The translations under genes were made by a program, and so were the position numbers. 58,476 nt of DNA from Paracoccus sp. (in: a-proteobacteria) (lineage in GTDB: Bacteria > Pseudomonadota > Alphaproteobacteria > Rhodobacterales > Rhodobacteraceae): assembly GCF_030604785.1 (NCBI RefSeq), contig NZ_JAUVVF010000018.1:1-58476 (forward strand). Direction: 5' to 3'. The notes under the pieces are model-generated. The model saw only the letters and a program-made list of their open reading frames with translations. It had not been told where the DNA came from and made no database searches. Shown here piece after piece: positions 18,546-28,568 of the stretch; within the stretch, counting starts at the first letter, position 1; each line of letters begins with the position of its first letter.

Positions 18546-18940
18546 AGTCGGTTCTGGTTTCGGCGGTGGCGCTGATCGACGTGGATGGCCGCATCCTGCT
18601 CGCGCAGCGCCCCGAGGGCAAGTCGATGGCCGGCCTGTGGGAGTTTCCCGGCGGCAAGGTCGAGCCGGGCGAGACCCCCGAAGCCGCCCTGATCCGCGAA
18701 TTGCACGAGGAGCTGGGCATCGACACCTGGTCCTCGTGCCTCGCGCCGCTGACCTTTGCCAGCCACCAATATGACAGTTTCCACCTGCTGATGCCGGTCT
18801 TCGCCTGCCGCAAGTGGAAGGGCATCCCCCAGCCGCGCGAAGGGCAGCGGCTGGCCTGGGTCAAGGCAGCAGATCTTGGCAATTACCCCATGCCGCCTGC
18901 CGATGTGCCGCTGATCCCCGTGCTGAAAATGTGGCTATAA
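18542..18940 (+). CDS. mutT: MutT-type Nudix 8-oxo-dGTP diphosphatase
   Basis: Sanitises oxidised guanine nucleotides (8-oxo-dGTP to the monophosphate). The protein is 132 residues, the size of MutT. The Nudix box spans about residues 37-60 (GGKVEPGETPEAALIRELHEELG, read in parts) with all catalytic glutamates. AQRPEGKSMAGLWEFPGG before it is typical of MutT rather than of other Nudix enzymes. The start is a GTG inside the argJ stop (GTGA). Substrate assignment is by family; some relatives hydrolyse other nucleotides. Confidence 0.88.
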   Translation: MKSVLVSAVALIDVDGRILLAQRPEGKSMAGLWEFPGGKVEPGETPEAALIRELHEELGIDTWSSCLAPLTFASHQYDSFHLLMPVFACRKWKGIPQPREGQRLAWVKAADLGNYPMPPADVPLIPVLKMWL

Positions 18941-18953
18941 TGTCGCAGTTCCC

Positions 18954-18981
18954 TTGGAACTCGTTCGAATGCTGCCTAAAT
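18954..18981 (+). promoter_or_regulatory. Promoter of the 42-codon gene
   Basis: TTGGAA (18954-18959), 16-base spacer, CTAAAT (18976-18981). The -35 box sits in a small inverted repeat, GTTCC ctt GGAAC (18948-18960). Further down, GAATT ttaacc AATTC (19010-19025) forms another palindrome and could be an operator. The predicted leader is about 75 bases. Confidence 0.45.
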
Positions 18982-19063
18982 CGCAGGTGGGTTGCCTCTG
19001 GGCTTAGTGGAATTTTAACCAATTCGTGACAACCTGATCCTGTGGGCGCAGAGGAGGATTGAC

Positions 19064-19192
19064 ATGATTCGCACCATCTCGATCGGACAGTACATATCGA
19101 TTCAAGGCGTTTTCGAAGGGGCCGCAGCCAACGGCAATATCCTCGTGCGCGTCGGAAGCCGGACATTTGAGGGGCGCCCCGTCGGCAAGTGA
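19064..19192 (+). CDS. Uncharacterised 42-aa small protein
   Basis: A 42-codon gene with a strong Shine-Dalgarno (GAGGAGGATTGAC before the ATG) between its own promoter-like sequence and a strong intrinsic terminator. The protein begins MIRTISIGQYISIQGVF and ends VRVGSRTFEGRPVGK; it has alternating hydrophobic residues that suggest a small beta structure, no signal peptide, no membrane helix and no cysteine. It is too short for routine gene calling. I do not recognise a family. The gene stands alone between mutT and the convergent infB operon. Confidence 0.65.
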   Translation: MIRTISIGQYISIQGVFEGAAANGNILVRVGSRTFEGRPVGK

Positions 19193-19221
19193 GCCTGCCT
19201 GCAAAGGCTAAGAGATTCCAA

Positions 19222-19254
19222 GGGCGGCATGCGGGGGGCATGCCGCCCTTCTTC
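19222..19254 (+). terminator. Terminator of the 42-codon gene
   Basis: Perfect 11-bp stem GGGCGGCATGC (19222-19232) with GCATGCCGCCC (19238-19248), loop of five G, then TTCTTC. It lies 30 bases after the 42-codon gene. Confidence 0.75.
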
Positions 19255-19295
19255 ATGCGCAAGGGGTGCAGCGGTGCCATGAGGGTTCGCGATAC

Positions 19296-19320
19296 CAAAA
19301 AGGGCCGCGAAACCGCGGCC
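19296..19320 (-). terminator. Terminator of the nusA-infB operon
   Basis: Stem GGCCGCG (19303-19309) with CGCGGCC (19314-19320), 4-base loop. On the minus strand it is followed by CTTTTTGG. It lies 25 bases past the infB stop. Confidence 0.75.
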
Positions 19321-19344
19321 CCCTTTCGACGTGATCGGCACGGC

Positions 19345-21909
19345 TTACAGCGTGCGTTCGACCTCTTCACGCTCGAAGATCTCGATGACATCGCCTTGGC
19401 GGATGTCGTCATAGTTTTCGAAGGCCATGCCGCATTCCTGGCCGGATTGCACTTCCTTGACCTCGTCCTTGAAGCGCTTGAGCGTCTTCAGCGTGCCTTC
19501 GTGGATCACCACGTTGTCGCGCAGCAGACGCACGCCTGCCGAACGGCGTGCCACGCCCTCGGTGACAAGGCAGCCGGCGACCTTGCCGACGCCCGTGACC
19601 TTGAAGACTTCGCGGATCTGGGCATAGCCGATGAAGTTCTCGCGAACCTCGGCGGACAGCAGGCCCGACGCGGCGGCTTTGATGTCATCGACCAGATCGT
19701 AGATGATCGAGTAATAACGGATCTCGACACCCTTCTGGTTGGCCGAGTTCCGGGCCGGCGCGTTGGCCCGTACGTTGAAGCCGATGACGGGGGCCTTGCT
19801 GGCTTCGGCCAGACCGATATCGGATTCTGTGATCGCACCCACGCCGTAATGAAGGACGCGGACACGCACTTCGTCGTTGCCGACCTTCTCCAGCGCTTGG
19901 ACGATCGCCTCGGCCGAGCCCTGCACGTCGGCCTTCACGACCACCGGCAGTTCCGCGACGTTCTGATCGGCCTTGGCCTTCGCCATCAGCTGTTCCAGGG
20001 TCGTGGCGGCGCCGGCGGCGGCGCGCTTGTCCTTGGCCTGCTGGATACGGAACTCGGCGATCTCGCGGGCCTGGGCCTCGGTCTCGACGACGTTCAGCAC
20101 GTCGCCGGCCTCGGGGGTGCCGTTCAGGCCCAGCACCTCGACCGGGACGGACGGGCCGGCCTCTTCGACGCGCTCGCCCTTGTCGTTGATCAGCGCGCGG
20201 ACCTTGCCCCATTGCTCGCCCACGACGAAGATGTCGCCGCGACGCAGGGTGCCGTGCTGGACCAGAACCGTGGCCACGGGACCGCGGCCGACATCAAGCT
20301 GCGCCTCGATCACGGCGCCCTGGGCGGCGCGGTTCGGGTTGGCGCGCAGCTCGAGGATCTCGGCCTGCAGCGCGATGGCTTCCAGCAGGTTGTCCAAGCC
20401 CTTGCCGGTCTTGGCCGAAACCTCGACATCCTGCACGTCGCCCGACATCGCCTCGACGACGACTTCGTGCTGCAGCAGGTCCGTGCGAACCTTCTGCGGA
20501 TCGGCGGTCGGCTTGTCGATCTTGTTGATCGCCACGATCATCGGGACGCCGGCGGCCTTGGCGTGGTTGATCGCCTCGACCGTCTGCGGCATCACCGCGT
20601 CATCGGCGGCCACGACCAGCACGACGATATCCGTCACCTGGGCGCCGCGCGCCCGCATCGAGGTAAAGGCCGCGTGGCCCGGCGTGTCGAGGAAGGACAG
20701 CACCGCGCCGCTTTCGGTCGTCACCTGATAGGCGCCGATATGCTGGGTGATCCCGCCGGCCTCGCCCGAGACGACGTTCGCGTTGCGGATCGCGTCCAGA
20801 AGCGAGGTCTTGCCGTGGTCAACGTGGCCCATGATCGTGATGATCGGCGGGCGCGGGCGGAGATCCTCGGGCTTGTCCTCGACGCTGTCGATGACCTGCT
20901 CGACATCGCTGTCGCTGACGCGCACGGCGCGGTGGCCGAATTCCTCGATCACCAGTTCGGCGGTGTCAGCGTCGATCGCCTGGTTCATGGACACCATCAT
21001 GCCCATCTTCATCAGCGCCTTGACCACGTCGGCGGCGCGTTCGGCCATCCGGTTGGCCAGTTCCGACACCACGATGGTCTCGGGCAGCTGGACGTCGCGG
21101 ACCTGCTTTTCGGCGCGCTGGCTGCCGCCCATCGCCTTTTGACGGGCCTTGTCCTGCTTGCGCTTCATCGCGGCGAGCGAGCGCTGACGCCCGCCCTCGC
21201 CGTCCAGCGCCTGGGTCAGGGACAGCTTGCCGGTGCGGCGGCTGTCGTCGCGCGCGGTCTTGCCGCGGTCGCGTTCGGGGGCGCGCTCCACACGGTCGCG
21301 TTCGGGCTTGCGCGGTGCGCCGGTCGCCACGCCCTTGGTCTCGGCGCGCGAGGCGGCGGCCTCGATGGCGGCCTGATCCGGGGCGGCGGGTTTGGCGGGG
21401 GCGGCGGCGGGCTTGGCGCGCGGCTCGGCCTTGCGCTTGGCGGCCTCTTCGGCCTCGCGGGCGGCGCGGGCCTCTTCCTCGGCCTTGGCCTTCAGGGCTT
21501 CCTCGCGCTCGCGCTCTTCGCGGGCCTTGGCCTCGATCTCGGCGCGGCGGCGTTCGCGCTCTTCCTCGCGGGCCTTGTCCTCGGCGGCGCGGCGGGCGGC
21601 ATCCTCGGCCTCGCGGGCCTTGGCGGCGGCCAGCGCCTTGAGGCGGCGCTCCATCTCAGCGTCCGAGATGCCGGCAGGGCGTTTCGACGGATCGCCAGCC
21701 ATCCGGGCGGTCAGCGGGTTCTTTTCCTTCTGCGCGTCGGTCATCTGCGTGGCGCCCGCCTTGGGCACCACGACGCGCTTGCGCTTGGTTTCGACGACCA
21801 CGCTCTTGGTGCGGCCATGGCTGAAGCTTTGCTTGACCTGGCCGGAACGGCCGCTGCCGCCAAGCCCCAGGGTCTTTTTACCGTCGTTATCGCTCATCTG
21901 CGTATTCAT
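19345..21909 (-). CDS. infB: Translation initiation factor IF-2
   Basis: GTPase that delivers fMet-tRNA to the 30S subunit. The protein is 854 residues. N-terminal [17 protein letters not shown] and the IF2 N-terminal basic motif [10 protein letters not shown] are typical of alphaproteobacteria. A long charged Ala/Arg/Glu coiled linker follows (about 75-230). The G domain shows [20 protein letters not shown] and NKIDK, followed by domains II-IV. The 5'-most ATG (21909) overlaps the ylxR stop (ATGA); a second ATG four codons later (21897, MSDNDGKK) matches family N-termini and may be the real start. Last gene of the rimP operon. Confidence 0.96.
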   Translation of the reverse strand: MNTQMSDNDGKKTLGLGGSGRSGQVKQSFSHGRTKSVVVETKRKRVVVPKAGATQMTDAQKEKNPLTARMAGDPSKRPAGISDAEMERRLKALAAAKAREAEDAARRAAEDKAREEERERRRAEIEAKAREEREREEALKAKAEEEARAAREAEEAAKRKAEPRAKPAAAPAKPAAPDQAAIEAAASRAETKGVATGAPRKPERDRVERAPERDRGKTARDDSRRTGKLSLTQALDGEGGRQRSLAAMKRKQDKARQKAMGGSQRAEKQVRDVQLPETIVVSELANRMAERAADVVKALMKMGMMVSMNQAIDADTAELVIEEFGHRAVRVSDSDVEQVIDSVEDKPEDLRPRPPIITIMGHVDHGKTSLLDAIRNANVVSGEAGGITQHIGAYQVTTESGAVLSFLDTPGHAAFTSMRARGAQVTDIVVLVVAADDAVMPQTVEAINHAKAAGVPMIVAINKIDKPTADPQKVRTDLLQHEVVVEAMSGDVQDVEVSAKTGKGLDNLLEAIALQAEILELRANPNRAAQGAVIEAQLDVGRGPVATVLVQHGTLRRGDIFVVGEQWGKVRALINDKGERVEEAGPSVPVEVLGLNGTPEAGDVLNVVETEAQAREIAEFRIQQAKDKRAAAGAATTLEQLMAKAKADQNVAELPVVVKADVQGSAEAIVQALEKVGNDEVRVRVLHYGVGAITESDIGLAEASKAPVIGFNVRANAPARNSANQKGVEIRYYSIIYDLVDDIKAAASGLLSAEVRENFIGYAQIREVFKVTGVGKVAGCLVTEGVARRSAGVRLLRDNVVIHEGTLKTLKRFKDEVKEVQSGQECGMAFENYDDIRQGDVIEIFEREEVERTL

Positions 21910-22535
21910 TCCTTCCCGGCGGCCGTATTGCCGCCGTCATGCCCGCGCAGACCCGTCAGTCTGCTGGCTTCCAAGATCACCTTGTCCGTCAGTCCACCCG
22001 CCGCAAGCGCGCCGTGTATGACATGATCGCGCCCGAAGGACAAACCCAATTCTGAGGCGGTCAGGCAGCCGAACCAGCGTCCGCCGGTCGGCGTCCACAG
22101 CTTGCCCTTGCCCCTTTCCGACCCGTCGCTGGCCTGCAGCAGCACTTTGGCGCGCCCCTCTGCAAGCCAGCCCTTGACCTTCTCGAACCCGGCGACCGCC
22201 CGGCCCGACTTGCGCGCCAGCGAGACCAGATCGACCAGCCGCCGCGCCACGCCCGCCTCGACCAGATCGGTCAGCCCCTCGGGCACCGTCACCGGCATAC
22301 GCGCGGCGCGGGAAAACAATCCCTTGGAGGCCGCGCGATCCAGTGCGGCGCGGTCGGCGGCCACCCAGATCCCGCGACCGGGCAGCTTTTCGGCCAGATC
22401 GGGCACAAGCTGCCCCTCGGGGCCGACCACGAAGCGGATCAGCCCGCGCTTGGGCTGCGTCTCGCCGGTCGCGATGCAGCGCCGTTCGGGTTCGTCCCGG
22501 TCCTTGTCACGTCCGCCACGGCTCAATTGGTGCAT
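21906..22535 (-). CDS. ylxR: YlxR/DUF448 protein with L7Ae-like domain
   Basis: A 209-residue protein of the nusA-infB operon. The N-terminal half is a YlxR domain ([18 protein letters not shown], then GRGIWV near 54-59), a nucleoid/RNA-binding family. The C-terminal part (about 85-190) looks like the L7Ae/L30e-like fold often joined to YlxR in alphaproteobacteria ([19 protein letters not shown]). The role in this operon is not established; relatives have been linked to RNase P and to transcription control. The stop overlaps infB (ATGA). Confidence 0.85.
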   Translation of the reverse strand: MHQLSRGGRDKDRDEPERRCIATGETQPKRGLIRFVVGPEGQLVPDLAEKLPGRGIWVAADRAALDRAASKGLFSRAARMPVTVPEGLTDLVEAGVARRLVDLVSLARKSGRAVAGFEKVKGWLAEGRAKVLLQASDGSERGKGKLWTPTGGRWFGCLTASELGLSFGRDHVIHGALAAGGLTDKVILEASRLTGLRGHDGGNTAAGKE

Positions 22536-22552
22536 CCGTCCGGGGCGCGCGA

Positions 22553-24232
22553 TCAGGCCCCGGCCTCCTCTTCGTCGGTTTCGCCATCATCCTCGGCATC
22601 GGCTTCAAGCTCGGTCGGATCGACCCAGCCCAGAAGCACGCGTGCCGTCATCACCATCGTCTGTGCCTCTTCGAGGCTGACCTCGAAGGGCTCCAGCAGG
22701 CCTTCGTCCTTGACGCGCTGGCCGTTCACCGTGGTCCAGCCGCCGGCCAGTTCCCAATCGGCGCAGGTGGCAAAGTCTTCCAGCGTCTTGACGCCGTCCT
22801 TGGCCAGTGCCTCGACCATCTGGGGTGTCAGGCCCTCGAATTCAATGAGGCTGTCCTCGGCGCCAAGCGCGCGGGCATTTTCCAGAGCGGCCTTGTTCTT
22901 CGCCTCGAGCACGTCACGGGCACGGGCCTGAAGCTCTTCGGCGGTGCTTTCGTCCACACCTTCGATGGCCAGAAGCTCGTCCAGTTCGACATAGGCGACT
23001 TCTTCCAGATCGGTGAAGCCTTCGGCCACCAGAAGCTGGGCGAAGAACTCGTCCAGGTCCAGCGCCTCCATGAAGAGGGCGGTGCGCGCGTTGAATTCGG
23101 CCTGACGGCGCTTGGATTCCTCTTCCTCGGTGAGGATGTCGATATCCAGACCCGTCAGCTGGCTGGCCAGACGCACGTTCTGACCGCGGCGGCCGATGGC
23201 CAGCGACAGCTGCTCGTCGGGGACGACGACCTCGATCTTGTTGGCCTCCTCGTCGAAGACGACCTTGCTGACCTCGGCCGGCTGCAACGCGTTCACGAGG
23301 AACGTCGCCTGATCCTCGTTCCAGGGGATGATGTCGATCTTCTCGCCCTGCAGCTCGCCCACGACGGCCTGGACGCGGCTGCCGCGCATGCCGACGCAGG
23401 CGCCGACCGGGTCGATCGAGTTGTCATAGCTGATCACGGCGATCTTCGCGCGGCTGCCCGGATCGCGGGCCACGGCCTTGATCTCGATGACGCCGTCATA
23501 GATTTCCGGCACCTCCATCTTGAACAGTTCGGCCATGAACTGCGGGTCGGTGCGCGACAGGAAGATCTGCGGGCCGCGGTTCTCGCGGCGCACGTCCTTG
23601 ACATAGGCGCGGATGCGGTCGTTCGGGCGATAGCTCTCGCGGCCGATCTTCTCGTTGCGGCGCAGGATTGCTTCGCCGCGGCCGACATCCACGATGATGT
23701 TGCCGTATTCCTCGCGCTTGACGACGCCGTTGATGATCGTGCCGGCGCGGTCCTTGAACTCCTCGTATTGGCGGTCACGCTCGGCCTCGCGGACCCGCTG
23801 CAGGATGACCTGCTTTGCGGATTGCGCGGCGATGCGGCCCAGATCGACCGGGGGAACCTGTTCCTGGAACACGTCGCCGATCTGCGGGCCACCGGCGAAA
23901 TCTGTGACCGCCTGACCGCCACGCACCCAGACCGAGCGGCCATCCTTGGAAGGCTCGAAATAGGGTTTGGCCTGATCGGCGGTGAACTCGGCCTGGTAGT
24001 TTTCCAGCGCCTCTTCCTCGACCACGGTGCGGGCGCGGGTGAAGGTGGCGTTGCCGGTCTTGCGGTCGATGCGGACGCGGATGTCCATCTCGGCGCCGTA
24101 ACGGGACTTGGCGGCGCGGGCCAGGCTGTCCTCCATCGCCTCGATGACCAGCTCGGGGTCGATCATCTTCTCGCGCGCAACGGCCTCGGCCGTCTGAAGC
24201 AGTTCAAGCTGGTTGGCAGAGGTGATCGCCAT
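22553..24232 (-). CDS. nusA: Transcription elongation/termination factor NusA
   Basis: RNA polymerase-binding factor for pausing, termination and antitermination. The protein is 559 residues. N-terminal domain ([19 protein letters not shown]), S1 domain around 135-200 ([21 protein letters not shown]), two KH domains ([18 protein letters not shown] and [18 protein letters not shown]), then C-terminal helix-hairpin repeats and an acidic tail. ATG at 24232 is chosen because AAGGAG lies 9 bases upstream; a GTG two codons earlier is too close to that site. It follows rimP with a 6-base gap. Confidence 0.96.
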   Translation of the reverse strand: MAITSANQLELLQTAEAVAREKMIDPELVIEAMEDSLARAAKSRYGAEMDIRVRIDRKTGNATFTRARTVVEEEALENYQAEFTADQAKPYFEPSKDGRSVWVRGGQAVTDFAGGPQIGDVFQEQVPPVDLGRIAAQSAKQVILQRVREAERDRQYEEFKDRAGTIINGVVKREEYGNIIVDVGRGEAILRRNEKIGRESYRPNDRIRAYVKDVRRENRGPQIFLSRTDPQFMAELFKMEVPEIYDGVIEIKAVARDPGSRAKIAVISYDNSIDPVGACVGMRGSRVQAVVGELQGEKIDIIPWNEDQATFLVNALQPAEVSKVVFDEEANKIEVVVPDEQLSLAIGRRGQNVRLASQLTGLDIDILTEEEESKRRQAEFNARTALFMEALDLDEFFAQLLVAEGFTDLEEVAYVELDELLAIEGVDESTAEELQARARDVLEAKNKAALENARALGAEDSLIEFEGLTPQMVEALAKDGVKTLEDFATCADWELAGGWTTVNGQRVKDEGLLEPFEVSLEEAQTMVMTARVLLGWVDPTELEADAEDDGETDEEEAGA

Positions 24233-24238
24233 CGCCAC

Positions 24239-24856
24239 TCACTCCTTGGTCTCGGCGTTCTCGGCGCCGTCATTGTCATCGGTTTCGATCGCGTCAAAGG
24301 CCGATTCGTCGAGATTGTCGATCTCGATCCCGGCTTCCTTCTTCTGACGCAGCATTTCGCGGATCAGCTCGTCGGTCAGGACCAGCTTGGCATCGGCCAG
24401 CAGGTCGAAGTTCAGGCCGATCGTATGTTCCTCGCCGTTCTCGGTGATGTTCAGCAGGACTTCCTCGCCCTCGACGCCCGCCAGGACGCCCTTGAAGCGC
24501 TTGCGCCCGTCGATCGGCTGGTTCAGGTCCAGCCGCGCCTCGTAACCCTCGAACGTGGCGAAATCCTTGAGGCGCGTCAGCGGCCGGTCGATGCCGGGGC
24601 TGGACACTTCAAGGTGGTAATTGTCCTCGATCGGGTCCTCGACATCCAGCGTGGCGCTGACCATCGTCGAAATCTCGGCGCAGTCATCGACATTGATCCC
24701 GCCCTCGGGACGGTCCGCCATGATCTGCAGGGTCGCCGTCTTGCCGCCCTGAAGGCGCAGGCGGACCAGTTCGTAGCCCATATCCTCGATCACCGGGGCG
24801 ATGATCTCGGCCAGGCGCCGGTCGATGGCGGTCTTGGCGATCAGGTCATTCGACAT
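24239..24856 (-). CDS. rimP: Ribosome maturation factor RimP
   Basis: Needed for late 30S subunit assembly. The protein is 205 residues, longer than the E. coli form because of an acidic tail (about 175-205, rich in Asp/Glu). Motifs: [10 protein letters not shown] near 26-35, [12 protein letters not shown] near 103-114 and the Sm-like C-terminal domain ([15 protein letters not shown]). It is the first gene of rimP-nusA-ylxR-infB. The Shine-Dalgarno GAGAGGA is directly adjacent to a stretch (GGACCCC) complementary to the upstream leader. Confidence 0.94.
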   Translation of the reverse strand: MSNDLIAKTAIDRRLAEIIAPVIEDMGYELVRLRLQGGKTATLQIMADRPEGGINVDDCAEISTMVSATLDVEDPIEDNYHLEVSSPGIDRPLTRLKDFATFEGYEARLDLNQPIDGRKRFKGVLAGVEGEEVLLNITENGEEHTIGLNFDLLADAKLVLTDELIREMLRQKKEAGIEIDNLDESAFDAIETDDNDGAENAETKE

Positions 24857-24874
24857 GGGGTCCTCTCGGATGTG

Positions 24875-24901
24875 AAAAAGGGGCCTTCAGCGGAGGCCCC
24901 T
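24875..24901 (-). terminator. Attenuator-like terminator in the rimP leader
   Basis: Stem GGGGCCT (24880-24886) with AGGCCCC (24894-24900), 7-base loop, followed on the minus strand by TTTTT. It ends only 19 bases before the rimP ATG. It could be the terminator of tspO upstream or an attenuator of the rimP operon. Confidence 0.65.
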
Positions 24902-24948
24902 AGCGGAAGATCCGGTGGGCAGGGTGTGGACCCCTGCACCGCTGTTGG
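24902..24948 (-). promoter_or_regulatory. Structured rimP leader, candidate anti-SD element
   Basis: Between the candidate promoter and the terminator hairpin the leader folds into a stem (minus strand CGGTG-CAGGG with CCCTG-CCCACCG). Its loop side contains GGGGTCC (24928-24934), perfectly complementary over 7 bases to GGACCCC (24857-24863) that overlaps the rimP ribosome-binding region. The two structures could be mutually exclusive. Confidence 0.4.
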
Positions 24949-24954
24949 ACGTGT

Positions 24955-24982
24955 CCTTAGCGCAACGCCGCGCAAAAGGCAA
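24955..24982 (-). promoter_or_regulatory. Weak candidate rimP operon promoter
   Basis: Minus-strand TTGCCT (24977-24982), 16-base spacer, CTAAGG (24955-24960). The -10 box is poor, but some promoter is needed between tspO and rimP if the hairpin at 24875-24901 terminates. Confidence 0.35.
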
Positions 24983-24988
24983 GCCGCA

Positions 24989-25447
24989 TCACGCGGCGCC
25001 CGCGCCGGGATTGTCGCGCATGATGCGCCAGTTCAGCCCCGTGGCCACGCCCAGCCAGCCCAGATAGGGCAGAAGCATCAGCCCCGCGACCCAGTCCAGC
25101 CGCCAGAAGGTGACGGTCATCGCCGCCACCACCACGACCAGAACGACCATGCAGATCATCGCCAGCCCCATCCGGCGCGCCCCGAAGAAAAGTGGCGTCC
25201 ACAGCGTGTTCAGCGCGATCTGCGCCGACCACAAGGCCAGCGCGACGCCCGCGCCGGGCAGCACCGCGACCCGCGTGGCCGCCAGCGCCGACAGCAGGTA
25301 GATCAGCGTCCAGGCCACGGGAAAGGCCCAGTTCGGCGGCGTGAACGAAGGCTTTCGCAGCGCCGCATACCAGGGGCCGGGACGGAAGACGATGCCCGTC
25401 GCCGCAGCGGCGCCCGAGGCCAGCAGGAAGATCGGGAACAGGGTCAT
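24989..25447 (-). CDS. tspO: TspO/MBR family protein
   Basis: Five-helix outer-membrane/tryptophan-rich sensory protein family; binds porphyrins and, in Rhodobacter, modulates tetrapyrrole and pigment gene expression. The protein is 152 residues, the family length. KPSFTPPNWAFPVAWTLIY near 37-55 is the conserved loop and second helix start; NTLWTPLFFG follows near 85. All five hydrophobic segments are present. The start overlaps the iminopeptidase stop (ATGA). Its neighbour hemH lies 5 kb away in another unit. Confidence 0.93.
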   Translation of the reverse strand: MTLFPIFLLASGAAAATGIVFRPGPWYAALRKPSFTPPNWAFPVAWTLIYLLSALAATRVAVLPGAGVALALWSAQIALNTLWTPLFFGARRMGLAMICMVVLVVVVAAMTVTFWRLDWVAGLMLLPYLGWLGVATGLNWRIMRDNPGAGAA

Positions 25448-26436
25448 GCGCGCTCCTTCTCGTGATCGTCGTCGCGGATGCCGTCCATCACCCGGACCAG
25501 CTCGGCGCTGATATTTGGCTCGGACAGCGCATGGCCCGACGCCGGCACCATGATCAGTTCGCAATTCTCCCAGGCCTGCGCCAGTTCCCAGGCCGAGACC
25601 GGCGGGCAGACCATGTCATAGCGCCCCTGCACGATGACGGCGGGCAGGTGGCGGATGCGGTGCAGGTCACGCAGCAGCTGCCCCTCGTCCAGGAAGCAGG
25701 CATTGTAGAAATAGTGATTCTCCAGACGGGCGAAGGCGCGGGCATAATCGGTGGGCGCCCCCGAGGCGGGCGAGGATTGCAGCCCCGCCAGCGCGTTTTC
25801 CCACATCAGCCAGGGCAGCGCATAGCGGCCCTGACGGCCCAGATCCGCGTCGAACAGACGGCGGTGATAGGCGGCAATCATGTCTCCGCGCTCGGCCGGG
25901 GGGATCGGTTCCTGAAAGCGGGCCCAAAGCTCGGGGAAGAACCGCGCCGCGCCGCCGCCGTAGAACCAGTCCAGCTCGCCCCGCGTGCCCAGGAACACGC
26001 CGCGCAGGATCAGCCCGGCCACCTGTTCGGGATGGGCCTGGGCATAGGCCAGCGCCAGCGTCGCGCCCCAGCTGCCGCCGAACAGCAGCCATCGCCCGGC
26101 CACGTCAAGCCGCCGCCGGATCAGCACGATGTCGGCGATCAGGTCCTGCGTCGTGTTCGCCATGACCGAGGCCGTGGGCTGCGAGCGCCCGCATCCCCGC
26201 TGGTCGAACAGGATCACCCGGTAATGCGACGGGTCGAAGAAACGCCGCATATAGGGGCTGCATCCGCCGCCCGGACCGCCATGCAGGACAAGGACGGGCC
26301 GCCCGTTGGGGTTGCCGCATTCCTCGACATAGAGGCTGTGGCCGCCCGGTACCTCGATCATGTGCCGCGCAAAGGGTTCGGCCGCCGAATACAGGCGACC
26401 AGGTGACGCGGTGATTTGTCCTGCCAATCGGTTCAT
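25444..26436 (-). CDS. pip: Proline iminopeptidase
   Basis: Alpha/beta-hydrolase that releases N-terminal proline from peptides. The protein is 330 residues. Oxyanion motif [12 protein letters not shown] near 72-83, DQRGCGRS near 98-105 and the nucleophile elbow [10 protein letters not shown] near 139-148 are all intact; the catalytic aspartate region ([10 protein letters not shown]) and histidine (SGHALSEP) follow near the C-terminus. The ATG at 26436 gives the expected N-terminus; the open frame extends further upstream into the ubiG promoter region without support. Divergent from ubiG. Confidence 0.92.
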   Translation of the reverse strand: MNRLAGQITASPGRLYSAAEPFARHMIEVPGGHSLYVEECGNPNGRPVLVLHGGPGGGCSPYMRRFFDPSHYRVILFDQRGCGRSQPTASVMANTTQDLIADIVLIRRRLDVAGRWLLFGGSWGATLALAYAQAHPEQVAGLILRGVFLGTRGELDWFYGGGAARFFPELWARFQEPIPPAERGDMIAAYHRRLFDADLGRQGRYALPWLMWENALAGLQSSPASGAPTDYARAFARLENHYFYNACFLDEGQLLRDLHRIRHLPAVIVQGRYDMVCPPVSAWELAQAWENCELIMVPASGHALSEPNISAELVRVMDGIRDDDHEKERA

Positions 26437-26483
26437 CCTGCCACTATAAGGACAGACTGAACCGCCCGCCAGAAGGACCGCCC

Positions 26484-27239
26484 ATGTCGCACCCCTCACT
26501 GTCGCAGACCGGCGCCAGCGTCGATCCCTCGGAAATCGCCAAGTTCGAGGCCATGGCGGCGGAATGGTGGGACCCGAACGGCAAGTTCCGGCCGCTGCAT
26601 CTGATGAATCCGCTGCGTCTGGACTATGTCACCGCGCAGATCGCGGCGGAATTCGGACGCGACCAAAAGGCGCAGTCGCCGCTGGCGGGGCTGCGGCTGC
26701 TGGATATCGGCTGCGGCGGCGGGCTGGTCTCGGAGCCGATGGCGCGGCTGGGCGCCGATGTCACGGGCGCGGACGCGGCCGCCGGCAACATCGCCGTCGC
26801 GCGCCTGCATGCCGAGGCGCAGGGCCTTGCCATCGATTACCGCGCGACCACGGCCGAGACGCTGGTGGACGAGGGCGAGCGTTTCGACGTGGTCCTCGCG
26901 CTCGAGATCATCGAGCATGTCAACGATCCGGCCGGGTTCGTGGCCACCTGCCAGTCGCTGCTGAAGCCGGGAGGGCTGTTGATCCTGTCGACACTGAACC
27001 GCACCGCGCGCAGTTTCGCCGCCGCGATCATCGGGGCGGAATGGGTCATGCGCTGGCTGCCGCGCGGCACGCATGACTGGCAGCGCTTCATCACCCCGGA
27101 CGAACTGGCCGGCTTGGTCAAGGGCGCGGGGCTGCGCGTGGCGGACAGGCGAGGTATGGTCTTCAACCCGCTCAGCTTCGGCTGGCGGCTGTCGGATCGC
27201 GACCTGTCGGTGAATTACCTTCTGACCGCGCGCCGTTAG
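26484..27239 (+). CDS. ubiG: Ubiquinone 3-O-methyltransferase UbiG
   Basis: Carries out both O-methylations in ubiquinone synthesis using SAM. The protein is 251 residues. N-terminal [23 protein letters not shown] is the UbiG hallmark. SAM motif I is [19 protein letters not shown] near 72-90 with GAD following; EIIEHV near 137-142 and the amphipathic region [11 protein letters not shown] near 192-202 are typical. The 3' end overlaps the convergent marR gene by 4 bases. Confidence 0.95.
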   Translation: MSHPSLSQTGASVDPSEIAKFEAMAAEWWDPNGKFRPLHLMNPLRLDYVTAQIAAEFGRDQKAQSPLAGLRLLDIGCGGGLVSEPMARLGADVTGADAAAGNIAVARLHAEAQGLAIDYRATTAETLVDEGERFDVVLALEIIEHVNDPAGFVATCQSLLKPGGLLILSTLNRTARSFAAAIIGAEWVMRWLPRGTHDWQRFITPDELAGLVKGAGLRVADRRGMVFNPLSFGWRLSDRDLSVNYLLTARR

Positions 27240-27706
27240 GCGTGCTGTTCAAGCCGGCGGCGCAATTCGCGCAGGACGGGCAGCGCCATGCGGACGCGGT
27301 CCACCCCGATATCGCGCACGATCCCCGCAATGGCCGGCATGAACGAGGAGAGCGCCGCATCCCGCGCCGCGCGACCCGCCGGGCTGAGCGACACGAACTT
27401 GCGCCGCGCATCGTCCCAGTCCGGGCGGATATGGATATGCCCCGCCCATTCCAGCCGCGACAACGTGTTCGTCATCGCGCCGCGCGTGACGTGAAAGGCT
27501 TCGGCCAGCTGGGCTGGTGTGCGTTCCTCGTTCACATGCGCCAGCAGGTTCAGCACCGAGAAATGCGAGATCTGCATGCCGCGGGGCAGCGCCCCCCCGA
27601 TCAGGTCGCGCGACAATTGCTCGGCGATCAGCAGCTCGGCAAAGAGGCTGGCGGCCAGCCGGTCGGCGGCTTCGGGATGCTCAGGATTGGGCGCTTGGGT
27701 CGTCAT
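27236..27706 (-). CDS. MarR-family transcription regulator
   Basis: A 156-residue winged-helix regulator. Helix-turn-helix region near residues 65-100: [20 protein letters not shown], followed by the wing [22 protein letters not shown]. The start at 27706 lies 26 bases inside the 3' end of the nitrilase gene, so it is probably translated from the same message. Its regulated target is not evident; the nitrilase operon itself is the natural candidate. The longer upstream frame is the shadow of the nitrilase gene. Confidence 0.85.
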   Translation of the reverse strand: MTTQAPNPEHPEAADRLAASLFAELLIAEQLSRDLIGGALPRGMQISHFSVLNLLAHVNEERTPAQLAEAFHVTRGAMTNTLSRLEWAGHIHIRPDWDDARRKFVSLSPAGRAARDAALSSFMPAIAGIVRDIGVDRVRMALPVLRELRRRLEQHA

Positions 27707-28568
27707 GGCCTTGGGGACCGGAAAAGGGGCGATCGTGGGACAGGGAGGGGATGCGGGACCGTGCCCTGTCAACCGCCTGAAGGTCAAGCGAAACAATCAC
27801 CGCGCCGGGCACGGTTCCGGCATCCGCCAGCACCTCGCCCCATGGCGCCACGACCAGGCTGTGGCCGTGGCTGCGACGGGCGGGACGGTCGGGACTGTGC
27901 GGCGCGGGATGGGTGCCGCATTGTGCGGGGGCCAGCACGAAACAGCCGGTCTCGATCGCGCGGGCGCGCAGCAGAACCTCCCAATGGGCGGCGCCGGTGG
28001 TGGGGTTGAAGGCCGAGGGCACCGTCAGGATGCGCGCCCCCGCCTGCGCCAGCCGCCGGTAGAGATGGGGAAAGCGCAGGTCGTAGCAGATGCTCAGCCC
28101 CAGCCCGATCCCGTCGACCTGCGCCAGAACCGCCCTGTCGCCCGGGCGATAGGCGGCACTTTCGCGAAAGGATTCCGTGTCGCTGATCGTCACGTCGAAC
28201 ATGTGCAGCTTGTCATAGCGCGCGACGATCCCGCCATCCGGCGCGATCAGCAGGCTGCGATTGGCAAAGCGGCCGGCCGCGTCATCGGTCCTCAGCGCCA
28301 GCGAGCCGATCAGCAGCCAGACGCCAAGCGCACGCGCCTCGCCGCGCAGCGCGGCCAGCGTCGGGTCCTCGGTCTCTGGGCGCAGCATGCGCGCCTGATG
28401 CGCGCGGTCGGGCGACAGCAGGTTCGTGGCCTCGGGCGTCAGGATCAGCCTTGCGCCCTGCGCCGCCGCCTGCCGGATCAGGTCAAGCGTCACGGGCAGG
28501 TTCAGGGCAGGGTCGTCCCCGACCGTCAGCTGCACCAGCCCGACGGTCAGGGACGAGGGCAGGCTCAT
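27681..28568 (-). CDS. Nit-type carbon-nitrogen hydrolase
   Basis: A 295-residue member of the nitrilase superfamily, of the Nit1/Nit2 (deaminated glutathione or omega-amidase) type rather than a true nitrilase. The Glu-Lys-Cys triad is visible: Glu in LTPEATNLL near 42, Lys in YDKLHMFDV near 118 and Cys in GLSICYDLRFP near 157. Its location directly after a glutaredoxin gene fits a role in clearing deaminated glutathione, which is an inference. Start overlaps the grxC stop (ATGA). Confidence 0.85.
   Translation of the reverse strand: MSLPSSLTVGLVQLTVGDDPALNLPVTLDLIRQAAAQGARLILTPEATNLLSPDRAHQARMLRPETEDPTLAALRGEARALGVWLLIGSLALRTDDAAGRFANRSLLIAPDGGIVARYDKLHMFDVTISDTESFRESAAYRPGDRAVLAQVDGIGLGLSICYDLRFPHLYRRLAQAGARILTVPSAFNPTTGAAHWEVLLRARAIETGCFVLAPAQCGTHPAPHSPDRPARRSHGHSLVVAPWGEVLADAGTVPGAVIVSLDLQAVDRARSRIPSLSHDRPFSGPQGHDDPSAQS

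Noticed and set aside
19189..22026. 945-codon plus-strand frame opposite infB
   Set aside because: Antisense shadow of infB; no ribosome-binding site and it crosses a terminator.
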